A stretch of 64,000 bases of DNA from Chitinophaga sp. HK235 (GTDB lineage Bacteria; Bacteroidota; Bacteroidia; Chitinophagales; Chitinophagaceae), in the NCBI RefSeq assembly GCF_018255755.1, contig NZ_CP073766.1, positions 7,314,501-7,378,500 of the forward strand. Direction: 5' to 3'. This document shows positions 32,863-41,843 of this stretch, piece after piece. Below the pieces are notes generated by a model, which ran no database searches, had not been told where the DNA came from, and saw nothing but the letters and a program-made list of their open reading frames with translations. A program made the translations under genes and the position numbers. The first letter of the stretch is position 1. Each line of letters opens with the position of its first letter.

Positions 32863-35388
32863 TCATTTTTTATAGCTGTGCAGCAAGCGGTAGAGCTCTT
32901 CCGCCTTGTAAGGCTTGGGCAGGATATCCCGTATGCTCAGCTCCTGCAGCCGTTCAACGGCATCCGGCATAATATCGGCGGTGAGCACTATGATAAAAGC
33001 GTGGGGTTGCATTTGTTTGATATAGGGAATGGTTTCATAACCGTTCATCTCGGGCATATGAAGGTCCAGCATCACACCATCGAAGGTTTGTTCCTGCATG
33101 CGGAGGACAGCTTCTTTACCGTTGACGGCCAGTGTTACTGCAGCGCCGGTACGGTTTAGCTGCAGCTGCATAACCTTGCGGTTAATCTTATTGTCTTCCA
33201 CTACCAGCATACGCATGCCCGTGAGCAGATTTTCCGGTATGATGACCGGAGCTGCTTCGGGAACAGCAGTACCAGCGGGAGTATTAAACGAAACAGAGAA
33301 CCGGAAGGTCGTGCCCTGATGGAGCGTGCTGTCTACTGTAATACGGCTGTTCATCAGCTCCACCAGTTTGCGGGTGATAGACAATCCCAGTCCGGTGCCG
33401 CCATATTCGCGGGTGGTGGCGGAGTCGCCTTGTACAAAGGTTTCGAAGATCCGTTCCTGAATCTCGGGTGGTATACCGATACCAGTATCGGTGACGGTGA
33501 AACAGATGGACGCTGCGTCTGCACTGGTTTTTTCGAGCTGCAGCGTCAGACATACACAACCTTCATTGGTAAATTTGATGGCGTTGTTAAGGAGATTATT
33601 CAGGATCTGTCCGAGCCGTACGGAATCGCCGAGGACGTGAGCAGGTATGTTGTCGTCTACCTTTGTATTCAGCTGTAATCCTTTGGCGGTGGCCAGTGGC
33701 TGATAGTTGCCGGCAATGCCCTGAATGATGTCGCGGAGGTCCAGTTCAATATATTCGAGTGTGACTTTTCCGGCTTCTATCTTGCTGAGGTCCAGGATAT
33801 CGTTGACCAGACCGAGGAGATGGTTGGCTGAAAACCGCAGGTTATGCAACAGTTCGGAATGGTCTGTGCAAGGTTCATCTTTCATGATGCCGGAAATACC
33901 GATGATGGCGTTGAGCGGTGTGCGTATTTCATGGCTCATGACGGAAAGAAATTCACTTCTGCTCCTGGCGGCATTTTCAGCGGTTTTTCTGGCTTGTTCG
34001 AGTTCCAGTTCTGCCTTTTTTTGTTTGTCGATGTCCATGATGATGCCGCGGAACTGGGTGAGGCGGTCATTGGTGTATACGGGTATGCCGGTGGTGCGCA
34101 CCCATTTGACGGTGCCTTTGGCGGAGATGTGCCGCAGGTCTATGCAATATTGCTGATGATAACGAAGCAGCTGTTCTTTGGCTGTTTCTACCAGGTGTTT
34201 ATCTTCCGGATGATAAAATTCCAGATCATGGTATACCGGCATAAAATTCTCCGGTAATTCCCTGATAGTGTATACCTGTTTGGTCCAGAATACCTGCCCA
34301 GTGACGAGGTTGAACTCCCATCCGCCGATGAGTCCCATTTGTTGAGTGATGTCCAGTATCTGAATGTTCCGGGCGTAATCAGCATTGAGCTGACGTAGTT
34401 CCAGTTCGCTGTGTTTGCGCCGGGTGATGTTCTGAATGAGCAGCAGGATGCGCCGGGGTGTGTTGTCGGTAGCCGGTATCAAACGCATTTTTACCGCATA
34501 CCAGTAGGGCATGTCCTGCCGTATGTCGGCGTATTCATAATTTTGGGGATCGCCTGTCTGCAGCAGGGTGTCGGCCAGTTTGCCGAAGGCGTAGGCATGT
34601 TCGCCCAATGTATCTGCCATTGCCTTGCCTACGATTTCATCTTCCGGTATAAACAGCAGGTGCTGCTGGTTGCACCATACACGGGTAAAGACTTTGTTTT
34701 CATCTACTTCAAACACAATATCATCGAGCGACGCGGTGAGCGCATGCAGTTCCGATGAGAGTTGTTTGTTGGTGATCTCGAGTCTTTCGCGGCAGCTCTG
34801 TGTGCGGTAGTTATGTAACAGGGCGCCGTAGGTAAGTGCTATTGGTTGAAGTAGTGGAATAAGGGGGAGATCATAACCAGCGGGTTTATTAACCAGCGCT
34901 ATGAGGCCGATGGTTTCTCCCTGCAGGATAATCGGAATGCCCAGGAAGGACTGGAATATAGCGGTGGTGTATGGTTCGTCGGTGGCCGGGTGGTTGCTGA
35001 ACACCGGTTGCCCGGTGAGGATGACTGTTCCGAAGAGGGTGCTGAGGTTGGTGAAATGCTGGCCGCGTTCGGGACGTGCTCCGAAGTATTGTTGTACGTC
35101 GCTGTGCGATGGCATGTTGCTGATAGCTTGTACCACCAGATGAGGAAGGTTGTTATAGTCTTTTTCTATTTCTCCGATAAAGCCGCTCTGGCTTTCGGTG
35201 AGCGCTATCAGCTGTAACAGTAGTTCCTGGCAAACCTGCGAAGGTTTGTTGTCTATAAAGCTGGTATGCAGCCGCGAGACGATGTCCAGGGCATTCTGTT
35301 GCCGGCAAAGGGTTGTTTGCAGTGCATCGAAGCCATCTTCCAGTTTGAGGTTCCCGGAGTTGTTGCCAGGAAAGGGATTAGCCAGCAT
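32863..35388 (-). CDS. Soluble hybrid histidine kinase (GAF-PAS-PAS-HK-REC)
   Basis: 841 residues without membrane segments, so a cytosolic sensor. Order: GAF (about 40-195, with ESQSGFIGEI and IPIILQGETIGLIALVNKPAGY), PAS (about 210-325), PAS/PAC (about 345-455, ending GIIMDIDKQKKAELELEQA), HisKA with SHEIRTPLNAIIG (His about 486), HATPase (NNAIKFTN 601-608, DTGIGIP 634-640, GGTGLGL 663-669), and a C-terminal receiver (MLVVEDNKINRKV, phospho-acceptor about D775 in GVMLDLHMPEM, K825). No output domain is present, so phosphate probably passes to another protein. Downstream bioA is 18 bp away. Signal unknown. Confidence 0.94.
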   Translation of the reverse strand: MLANPFPGNNSGNLKLEDGFDALQTTLCRQQNALDIVSRLHTSFIDNKPSQVCQELLLQLIALTESQSGFIGEIEKDYNNLPHLVVQAISNMPSHSDVQQYFGARPERGQHFTNLSTLFGTVILTGQPVFSNHPATDEPYTTAIFQSFLGIPIILQGETIGLIALVNKPAGYDLPLIPLLQPIALTYGALLHNYRTQSCRERLEITNKQLSSELHALTASLDDIVFEVDENKVFTRVWCNQQHLLFIPEDEIVGKAMADTLGEHAYAFGKLADTLLQTGDPQNYEYADIRQDMPYWYAVKMRLIPATDNTPRRILLLIQNITRRKHSELELRQLNADYARNIQILDITQQMGLIGGWEFNLVTGQVFWTKQVYTIRELPENFMPVYHDLEFYHPEDKHLVETAKEQLLRYHQQYCIDLRHISAKGTVKWVRTTGIPVYTNDRLTQFRGIIMDIDKQKKAELELEQARKTAENAARSRSEFLSVMSHEIRTPLNAIIGISGIMKDEPCTDHSELLHNLRFSANHLLGLVNDILDLSKIEAGKVTLEYIELDLRDIIQGIAGNYQPLATAKGLQLNTKVDDNIPAHVLGDSVRLGQILNNLLNNAIKFTNEGCVCLTLQLEKTSADAASICFTVTDTGIGIPPEIQERIFETFVQGDSATTREYGGTGLGLSITRKLVELMNSRITVDSTLHQGTTFRFSVSFNTPAGTAVPEAAPVIIPENLLTGMRMLVVEDNKINRKVMQLQLNRTGAAVTLAVNGKEAVLRMQEQTFDGVMLDLHMPEMNGYETIPYIKQMQPHAFIIVLTADIMPDAVERLQELSIRDILPKPYKAEELYRLLHSYKK

Positions 35389-35511
35389 TTTGCAATCAGG
35401 TTTAATTTGTTTGGACCATCTTTATCAGGCATACTGGTCTGACAAGCCGGGTCATGCGGTCTGGTAGTGTGAAAAAACTGATTAAAGCAGGCTAGTGTTA
35501 TGGAACAAGAG

Positions 35512-35537
35512 GAAGGGGCTGCCAAGGCAACCCCTTC
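35512..35537. terminator. Hairpin after the LTA-synthase-like gene
   Basis: GAAGGGG and CCCCTTC with an inner GCC/GGC pairing. It lies between the stop at 35573 and the kinase start at 35388; T content after the stem is modest. Confidence 0.5.
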
Positions 35538-35572
35538 AATAAATTTACAAAAATTAGTCAGAAAACATGTAA

Positions 35573-37522
35573 TTATTTCCGCATACCACTGTTTTTAAAC
35601 AGGGAATAGGCGGTTTGGTAGGTGGAAACACTGCGTTTGAGCAGGGCGCTGTCCATAGGGGCAGGCTGTTCTTCATTTTTATCCTGACTCCAGGAAAAGC
35701 ACTGGGCTTTTTGCTGTGGGCTGAGGATGATCATTTTACCTGATTCCAGGTAAGCCAGTTTCTGGTAAGTGCTGAGCATAGCGCGGGGCTGATAAGTGCT
35801 GTCAAGCACATTTTTACCATAGAAATTGGAATGATAAGACCAGTGCAGCATTTTCAGCAGGGTAGGATAGAGGTCTATCTGGGAGCACATAACGGGTATT
35901 TCCTGTGGTGCGGTATTCGGCACATTGTATAGGATACAGGGTATGTGGTATTTGCTGATTTCTATTTCATTTTTACCTGCACTGCTGGCGCAGTGGTCGG
36001 CCACAAAAATGATCACGGTGTTTTTATACCAGGGCTTGTTGCGGATAGCCTGCAGGAACTGGCCGATGGCGTAGTCGGTATATTTCACGGCACCTTCGCG
36101 GCTGGTACCGGAAGGGATATCGATTTTACCACCTGGATAGGTATACGGACGGTGATTGGAGGTGGTCATGATGAAATCATAGAAAGGTTTGCCGGCTGCA
36201 TATTTTTCGTCAGCACTTTTGATGGCGGCTTTGTAGATATCTTCATCACATACACCCCAGGCGTTTTCAAACTGTACAGCGCTGTCGGGTATGTTGGTTC
36301 GTTTGGACGCTATTTTGTCGTCTACCAGCCGGTGGCGCAGCCTGTCGGTGATATCATAACCGTTGTTGCCGAAGAATTTATTCATGTTATCGAAGTACCC
36401 ATCTCCGCCGTAGAAGAAGGTGGCTTCGTATCCGTTTTTGCGGAAGATACTGGCAGCAGAGAAAAGGTTTTCGTTGTTTTTACGGCGAACGATGCTTTGT
36501 CCTGGTGTAGGCGGAACCGCGAGGGATAAGGCTTCCATGCCTCGCACCGTGCGGGTGCCGGTAGCGTACATATTGGTAAACAATATCCCCTCTTTAGCGA
36601 TGCTGTCCAGTACAGGCGTAATATTTTCCTTGTTACCGAAACGGGCCATAAAATCGGCGCTGAAGCTTTCGATGGTGACCATGATCACGTTGGGCTTCAC
36701 CGGTGGTATGGTGTCAGTAATGTTACGATAGATACTCTGCCCGTTTTCCAGGTACTGCGCATCGGGAGAAAGCAGTTGGTCGCGGACCTGTGAGAAGGCA
36801 GTACTTTCATCTTCCAGCAGATAATATTTATCGTAGGCCAGTTCATTGTTCAGATAGGCAGATATAAAGGAATAGACGCCTGCTTTGGACAGTTCCTGAG
36901 CATAACGGTTTTTGCTTTTATCTGCCCAGTTGTTGTTGACCAGGAAGATGTGGGCGATAGTGAGCCCTAGCAGAGAGAGGAAGATGAGCGCTCTTTTTCC
37001 GAAGCCGGTATTTGACCGGAAGCTGTTGCGGAAAATACCGCGACGGCTGCAAAGCCAGGTAAGCAGTGCTGTTGCTCCCAGTACGCCACCAATCAGTAAC
37101 GGCAGCGGATACGACTGGTTAATATTACTGATCACTTCATAGGTGTAGATCAGATAGTCTACCGCGATGAAGTCGAAGCGACCGGCATATTCTCCCCAGA
37201 AAGTAAATTCAGCAAAAAAGGAAAAGATGGTGATCATCAGTGCCAGGAAAAAACCGGTATAGGTAAAGACCCGGTTAAACACCGTGTTGTTGAGCCTTTG
37301 CGGCAACAGCAACAGATAGAAGGCATAAGCGATGGTGAAAAAAAGTGCTACACCGGCATCATAGATAAAACCTTTGACATATACAGAAAGTATGGCGGTA
37401 AAAGAAAGGCCTGCCTGTGGGTAGGCCCAGATTAACAAGGTGGTACGTACTAAGAACGAAAGTACCAGGAACAGGGCGGCAAAACCGAATAGAACGGCGT
37501 ACCGATTTTTGGCAGATTTCAT
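35573..37522 (-). CDS. LTA synthase/MdoB-like sulfatase-fold membrane enzyme
   Basis: 649 residues. Five N-terminal membrane segments (about 8-31, 40-72, 85-105, 140-157 and 178-196) and a large extracytoplasmic sulfatase-fold domain (from about 275). Metal and catalytic motifs: NVIMVTIESFSADF, a Thr-containing ATGTRTVRGMEAL, FFYGGDGYFDNMN, and VIIFVADHCASSAG. Such enzymes transfer phosphoglycerol or phosphoethanolamine groups to surface glycans or lipids, or hydrolyse phosphodiesters. A Bacteroidota cell has no lipoteichoic acid, so the acceptor is unknown. It is a single gene with a good -7 box and a hairpin at its end. Confidence 0.9.
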   Translation of the reverse strand: MKSAKNRYAVLFGFAALFLVLSFLVRTTLLIWAYPQAGLSFTAILSVYVKGFIYDAGVALFFTIAYAFYLLLLPQRLNNTVFNRVFTYTGFFLALMITIFSFFAEFTFWGEYAGRFDFIAVDYLIYTYEVISNINQSYPLPLLIGGVLGATALLTWLCSRRGIFRNSFRSNTGFGKRALIFLSLLGLTIAHIFLVNNNWADKSKNRYAQELSKAGVYSFISAYLNNELAYDKYYLLEDESTAFSQVRDQLLSPDAQYLENGQSIYRNITDTIPPVKPNVIMVTIESFSADFMARFGNKENITPVLDSIAKEGILFTNMYATGTRTVRGMEALSLAVPPTPGQSIVRRKNNENLFSAASIFRKNGYEATFFYGGDGYFDNMNKFFGNNGYDITDRLRHRLVDDKIASKRTNIPDSAVQFENAWGVCDEDIYKAAIKSADEKYAAGKPFYDFIMTTSNHRPYTYPGGKIDIPSGTSREGAVKYTDYAIGQFLQAIRNKPWYKNTVIIFVADHCASSAGKNEIEISKYHIPCILYNVPNTAPQEIPVMCSQIDLYPTLLKMLHWSYHSNFYGKNVLDSTYQPRAMLSTYQKLAYLESGKMIILSPQQKAQCFSWSQDKNEEQPAPMDSALLKRSVSTYQTAYSLFKNSGMRK

Positions 37523-37549
37523 GCTGTTTTAAATGTATGAATGTGGCCG

Positions 37550-37557
37550 CAAAGGTA
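37550..37557 (-). promoter_or_regulatory. -7 box of the LTA-synthase-like gene
   Basis: On the minus strand TACCTTTG, a perfect TAnnTTTG, 27 nt before the ATG. A TTTG lies only 8 nt upstream of it, too close to be a -33 element. Confidence 0.45.
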
Positions 37558-37587
37558 CGCCGTTCCAAATAAGAAAGTGCAGAAATA

Positions 37588-39582
37588 TTACAGGTTGAAT
37601 TTCACTGACAGGTTGATGGTGCGGCCATCGATAGGACCCCACAACTGAGCAAACTGCGGATTATTGACAGGGCCGGTAAACAGTGGCATGTGTTTACCCT
37701 GACGGGCGTCAAATACGTTTTCACAATTCGCCACCAGTGTTACATGTTCTCCCAGTTTTCTGGAGACCATAGCGGCCCAGAACCAGTAGTTGGGCGCTTT
37801 CTGATTGGTTTCCAGGTATTGATTGCCTATCCAGCTGTTTTCAATGCCGAAGCGCCATTTCTCTTCAATTTCATAAGCGAGGGTGGCGGCAAATTTATCC
37901 TGAGGTGCAAACGCTACTCTCGTAGAAGCCGGATCGGTGTATTTAGACACGGTATGATTGTAGCCGAGATAAAGCTCGAGATGGTCTAATTCGAAGCGTA
38001 CATACGTGTCTGTACCGAGGCTGTTGACAGCGAAAGGTTGGTTTTGCAGCATTACTTTTTCGCTGGAGGCACTGGTGACTGGTAAGATCGGGTCTGTAAT
38101 ATGTGTATAGTACAGCGCCTGATTGAGGGTGACATCTACTTTGCCGAGGGTGGTGTGATAGTTGGCGTCGAAGTTGAGGCCCTGGCTTTTTTCAGATTTG
38201 AGTCCGGCGGCGAGTGGCAGCAGGTTGCGGTAGCCGATGGTTTGTGTTTGTGCGGAGAAGATGGCTGGTGATTTATAGCCGGTACCACCGCTGAGGCGGA
38301 GGCTGAGATCTTCTATTGGTTTGTACACCAATGCGAGCCTGGGCAGTACATACCATCCGAATACGTTGTGATAATCGGCGCGGATGCCTGCTTCCGCCAT
38401 GAATTTATCGGTGATATGGAATCCGTCCTGAGCGAAGGCGCCCATGGTGTTGTAGGTGTAGTTGCCCAGCTGGGTGCTGTCGCCGGTAGCACGGCGATAG
38501 ATCTCACCGGTATTGTTGAGGCCTATCACCCAGTCGTGGCGGCCGCTTTTTTTATTGTAGGCGGCTTCCAGGTAGGTGCTGGTTTGGCGGCCTTTCAGCG
38601 GGAAATTACCGGCGATATTTTCGAGGTGGAAGAAGCTGGCCACACCTTTTACGGTGAGGGTGCCACCACCCAGGTTTTTACGGGTAAACTGGATGTCTGC
38701 GCTATTCCGTTCGCTGTTATTGATTTCCGTATAGCTGTGCACGTTATCCGCATGATGATCGAGTACCTGCATGTCGCCACCTTCGCGTTTTTCGATGGTG
38801 CCGGTGTAGCCAGCTACCAGGGTGGTGTTGGCGTTGGGATACCAGAAGAAGCGTGGGTGGAGGAGGTATTGGCGCACGCGTGGCACATCGCTGAAGCCGT
38901 CATCGTTAACGTCTACCGGATTTTGGGAGGTGACGCCGGCGAAGAGGGTGAGGCCTGTTTTACCATATCGCTGGGAGTACCAGACGTTCACGTTATTCTC
39001 CTTGAGCGTGCTGCGATTAGCCAGGATGGTGAGTTCGGGTTTGGAACCGGGCGTTTTGGCGATGAAGTTGATCATGCCGGCGATAGCGCCTCCACCGTAG
39101 AGGGTAGAAACGGAGCCTTTGATGATCTCTATCTGTTTGAGGTCCAGCGGGGGGATGGCGAGTACGCCGAAGTTGCCGCTGAGGCCTTCATAGACGGGTA
39201 GTCCGTCACGGAGCAGCTGGGTATATTTACCGTCGAGCCCCTGCATACGGATAGCGTTGTTGCCGCTGACAGCAGAGGTGTTCTGGATATGTATCACAGA
39301 GAGGTCACCGAGGATGCTGGTTACGTTGCCTGGTTTGATACCGCTTTCTTCGATCATTTCTTCCTTGCCCAGAATTTCCACTTTCATGGGCAGGTCTGCA
39401 ATACGGCTGTTGTTGCGGGTAGAAGAGATGATGACTTCATTCAGGTCAGCAACTTTGCTGATTTCAGGGTGTTGGGTGGTATCCCTGCTAAGGGTGTCTT
39501 TAACGGGAGCGGTTACACGCTGCTGTGCGGTGGCAGTGAGTATGCTGATACAGAGGACTCCTGTTGTAATAAGCGGACGCAT
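37588..39582 (-). CDS. TonB-dependent receptor
   Basis: 664 residues with a signal peptide (MRPLITTGVLCISILTATAQQ). There is no CarboxypepD domain; the plug follows directly (about 50-170: LNEVIISSTRNNSRIADLPMKVEIL, NAIRMQGLDGKYTQLLRDGLPVYEG, IEIIKGSVSTLYGGGAIAGMINFI), then a 22-strand-type barrel ending NLSVKFNL. This compact type usually imports iron-siderophore, haem or another metal complex. It is 70 bp downstream of a sensor kinase and response regulator on the same strand, which suggests that two-component system controls it. No metal-binding motif identifies the ligand. Confidence 0.92.
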   Translation of the reverse strand: MRPLITTGVLCISILTATAQQRVTAPVKDTLSRDTTQHPEISKVADLNEVIISSTRNNSRIADLPMKVEILGKEEMIEESGIKPGNVTSILGDLSVIHIQNTSAVSGNNAIRMQGLDGKYTQLLRDGLPVYEGLSGNFGVLAIPPLDLKQIEIIKGSVSTLYGGGAIAGMINFIAKTPGSKPELTILANRSTLKENNVNVWYSQRYGKTGLTLFAGVTSQNPVDVNDDGFSDVPRVRQYLLHPRFFWYPNANTTLVAGYTGTIEKREGGDMQVLDHHADNVHSYTEINNSERNSADIQFTRKNLGGGTLTVKGVASFFHLENIAGNFPLKGRQTSTYLEAAYNKKSGRHDWVIGLNNTGEIYRRATGDSTQLGNYTYNTMGAFAQDGFHITDKFMAEAGIRADYHNVFGWYVLPRLALVYKPIEDLSLRLSGGTGYKSPAIFSAQTQTIGYRNLLPLAAGLKSEKSQGLNFDANYHTTLGKVDVTLNQALYYTHITDPILPVTSASSEKVMLQNQPFAVNSLGTDTYVRFELDHLELYLGYNHTVSKYTDPASTRVAFAPQDKFAATLAYEIEEKWRFGIENSWIGNQYLETNQKAPNYWFWAAMVSRKLGEHVTLVANCENVFDARQGKHMPLFTGPVNNPQFAQLWGPIDGRTINLSVKFNL

Positions 39583-39652
39583 GGAGGTATTACTTTGGTG
39601 AGTTATTCAGTTTCCATGCAAAGAAAAGAATACAATCTGGTGCAAATCTGTA

Positions 39653-40924
39653 TCAACAGCTGGCGGTAAAAGTGTGCAGGCCGTTGCGGTACTGATAGGA
39701 GATGCGGATGTGATAGGACTCACCGATTTTTTTTACGATAGCGAGGCCCAGGCCGTTGGAGTTGGAATATCCCTGGTCGCTTTTTTTAAAGCGCTGAAAT
39801 ACATTGGCAGGAGGTATTTCGGGGAGGTTGCTGGTATTGGAAATGGTAAAGGTGTTTGTTGTCAGTGTGATCTGAATACGGCCTTCGGTGTAGTTGTATT
39901 TGATGGCGTTGCCGAGGAGGTTGCTGATCATAATATCGGCCAGCGCGGGATGCAGCGGCCAGGGCGCAGTGGGTACGAGGGATGTTTCGATGGTCAGTTC
40001 TTTTTCGCGGATCAGTTCTTCGAAGAGCGACAGGTATTTGGCGATGACCTGATGCAGGTCGGGACGTTCTGTAAAAGGATACTGCTGATTTTCAATTTTT
40101 GCCAGCAACAGCAGGTTGTGATTGAGACGGGAGAGTCGTTGCAGTTCTTCACTGGTTTGACCAATGTTTTTCAGCTGTTCTTCTGAGAGATTTTCATCCT
40201 GGAGCAGGAGTTCGAGTTTGCTTTGTGTGATAGCCAGCGGTGTTTGCATTTCATGGGCAGCATCTTCCGTCAGTTCTTTCATGTTGATATAGTCCTGATG
40301 GATACGGGCTGTCATCTGGGTGAGTGCTTCATTGAGCTGGTTAAATTCATGTGTAGGGGTTTGGGGGAAGTCGAGGGTCTCTATTTTGTTGAGTTGCAGC
40401 TGCCGTATTTTATCGAGTGAGCGATAAAAAGGACGCCATACGTTACGGCTGATGAGCCAGTTGGAAACGACAACAAAACAGAGCAGTCCGGCGAAAGCGA
40501 TTAACATCACATGGATGATATTTTTCAACAGGTCGTCTTTTTCGATCATGGATTTACGCAATACCATCTGGTAATTTTGTCCGTGGATGCTGATGACCTG
40601 TGATAGTTCACGGAAGGGAGCTTGTGTATCTTCCGTTTCCTGATAAAGATGAACGCCTTTGAGTTTATATTTTTTCTGTACGGGTTTATCGGTGGGGATG
40701 AGTTGAAATTCCTGGGTGTTGAATCGGAAAATGGGGTTATCGACATGGGCGGTGTCGAGGTAACGGAGCCATTCCAGCTGGTCGTTGACCAGTTCTTCAT
40801 CCGTTTCGTGTTTGATTTCCTTATTGAATTTATGAAATAGGTAGAAGGCGCCGGCGGTGAATACCGGGAGCATGAAGAGCAGGAAATATAAGGTGGTTTT
40901 GGTGAGCAGTTTCATGCGGCGCAT
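39653..40924 (-). CDS. Membrane sensor histidine kinase
   Basis: 423 residues: two membrane segments (about 9-31 and 136-155) flanking a roughly 100-residue periplasmic sensor, then a short HAMP-like linker, HisKA with EDAAHEMQTPLAITQSKLELL (His about 224) and a HATPase domain (LLGNAIKYNYTEGRI, and SNSNGLGLAIVKKIGESY). It phosphorylates the response regulator encoded 5 bp upstream. The periplasmic part has no recognised ligand-binding motif. It may start at the second ATG (MKLLTKTT), three codons in. Forms an operon with the regulator and, 70 bp on, a TonB-dependent receptor. Confidence 0.93.
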   Translation of the reverse strand: MRRMKLLTKTTLYFLLFMLPVFTAGAFYLFHKFNKEIKHETDEELVNDQLEWLRYLDTAHVDNPIFRFNTQEFQLIPTDKPVQKKYKLKGVHLYQETEDTQAPFRELSQVISIHGQNYQMVLRKSMIEKDDLLKNIIHVMLIAFAGLLCFVVVSNWLISRNVWRPFYRSLDKIRQLQLNKIETLDFPQTPTHEFNQLNEALTQMTARIHQDYINMKELTEDAAHEMQTPLAITQSKLELLLQDENLSEEQLKNIGQTSEELQRLSRLNHNLLLLAKIENQQYPFTERPDLHQVIAKYLSLFEELIREKELTIETSLVPTAPWPLHPALADIMISNLLGNAIKYNYTEGRIQITLTTNTFTISNTSNLPEIPPANVFQRFKKSDQGYSNSNGLGLAIVKKIGESYHIRISYQYRNGLHTFTASC

Positions 40925-40929
40925 TCTGT

Positions 40930-41601
40930 TTATCCGAAACGATAGCCAGTACCGTAAACGGTTTTGATATAATCTTCTCCGCCGGCTTCGAGCATTTTTT
41001 TGCGGAGGTTTTTGATATGGGTGTAGATAAAATCGTAGGAGCCGGCCTGGTCGTAGGCATCGCCCCAGAGGTGTCCGGCGAGGGCCGATTTGGTGACCAC
41101 CCGGTGCTGATTGGCAATGAAATAAAGCAGTAGTTGATATTCCTTGCCGGTCAGGGTGATGGATTTATCATGTACCAATACTGTTTTGGAAGAAGGGATG
41201 ATGGTGATTTCGAAGAAGGTGATGCTGGTATTGCCGTCGAAGTTTTTGCGTCGGAGGAGGGCATTGATACGGGCATTGAGTTCCGACAGGTGGAATGGTT
41301 TGGTGAGATAGTCGTCTGCACCGAGTTCCAGTCCGCCCAGTTTATCTTCCAGGGAGTCTTTGGCCGAGATGATAATGATACCGGCTTTGGACTTCAGTAC
41401 TTTGAGTTCTCGTATGATGTCCAGTCCGCTTCCCAGTGGCAGTCCGATATCGGCCACAATACAGTCATATTCATAATCTGTTACCTTGTCCATGGCCTCT
41501 CTGAAATCGGCCGCCACCTCACAAATAAAGCCCTGGTGCTCCAGGTATTCGCGGATGCTGTTGCGCAGGGAAGGTTCATCTTCAATGATCAGCACTTTCA
41601 T
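40930..41601 (-). CDS. OmpR-family response regulator
   Basis: 223 residues from the ATG giving MKVLIIEDEPSLRNSI; an earlier in-frame start would add 22 residues encoded by the repeat region. Receiver domain with phospho-acceptor about D51 (CIVADIGLPLGSGL) and GADDYLTKPFHLSEL, then a winged-helix DNA-binding domain (ITLTGKEYQLLLYFIANQHRVVTKSALAGHLWG, IYTHIKNLRKKMLEAGGEDYIKTVYGTGYRF). It is the first gene of the regulator-kinase-receptor operon. Its leader contains a tandem repeat of TGATG-rich 53-54 bp units that ends 2 bp from the ATG. Confidence 0.94.
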   Translation of the reverse strand: MKVLIIEDEPSLRNSIREYLEHQGFICEVAADFREAMDKVTDYEYDCIVADIGLPLGSGLDIIRELKVLKSKAGIIIISAKDSLEDKLGGLELGADDYLTKPFHLSELNARINALLRRKNFDGNTSITFFEITIIPSSKTVLVHDKSITLTGKEYQLLLYFIANQHRVVTKSALAGHLWGDAYDQAGSYDFIYTHIKNLRKKMLEAGGEDYIKTVYGTGYRFG

Positions 41602-41603
41602 GG

Positions 41604-41843
41604 AACTGTGATGGGTATGATGAATGATGATGTGTATGATGGCATGGTTGATGCTCCCACAGCCCAAAACTGTGATGGGTATGATGAATCATGATGGGTA
41701 TGATGGGGCATTGATGCTCCGGCAGGCCCTTCGTGATGCAGATGGATATTTATCATGGGGCAAAAGTAGGGATTAATTCTAAAGCAATCCTGAACTATGA
41801 TGGCGGTGATGAATGATGATGAGTGTGATGGATGTTGATGGAG
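41604..41843 (-). repeat. Three imperfect 51-54 bp tandem units of the AACTGTGATG repeat
   Basis: Read on the + strand, unit 1 (41604-41657) and unit 2 (41668-41720) both run from AACTGTGATGGGTATGATGA to a TTGATGCTCC end, 10 bp apart and alike at most positions. Unit 3 (41793-41843), AACTATGATGGCGGTGATGA ... GTTGATGGAG, is more diverged. Units 1 and 2 lie in the predicted leader of the response regulator, unit 3 upstream of its -7 box. The shared head links them to the dispersed copies at 3139, 8620, 23393 and 23530. Confidence 0.75.
41761..41768 (-). promoter_or_regulatory. -7 box of the response regulator operon
   Basis: On the minus strand TACTTTTG, a perfect match; a TTG lies 16 nt upstream, shorter than usual. 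Transcription from here gives a leader of about 150 nt made of repeat units 1 and 2. Confidence 0.4.
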
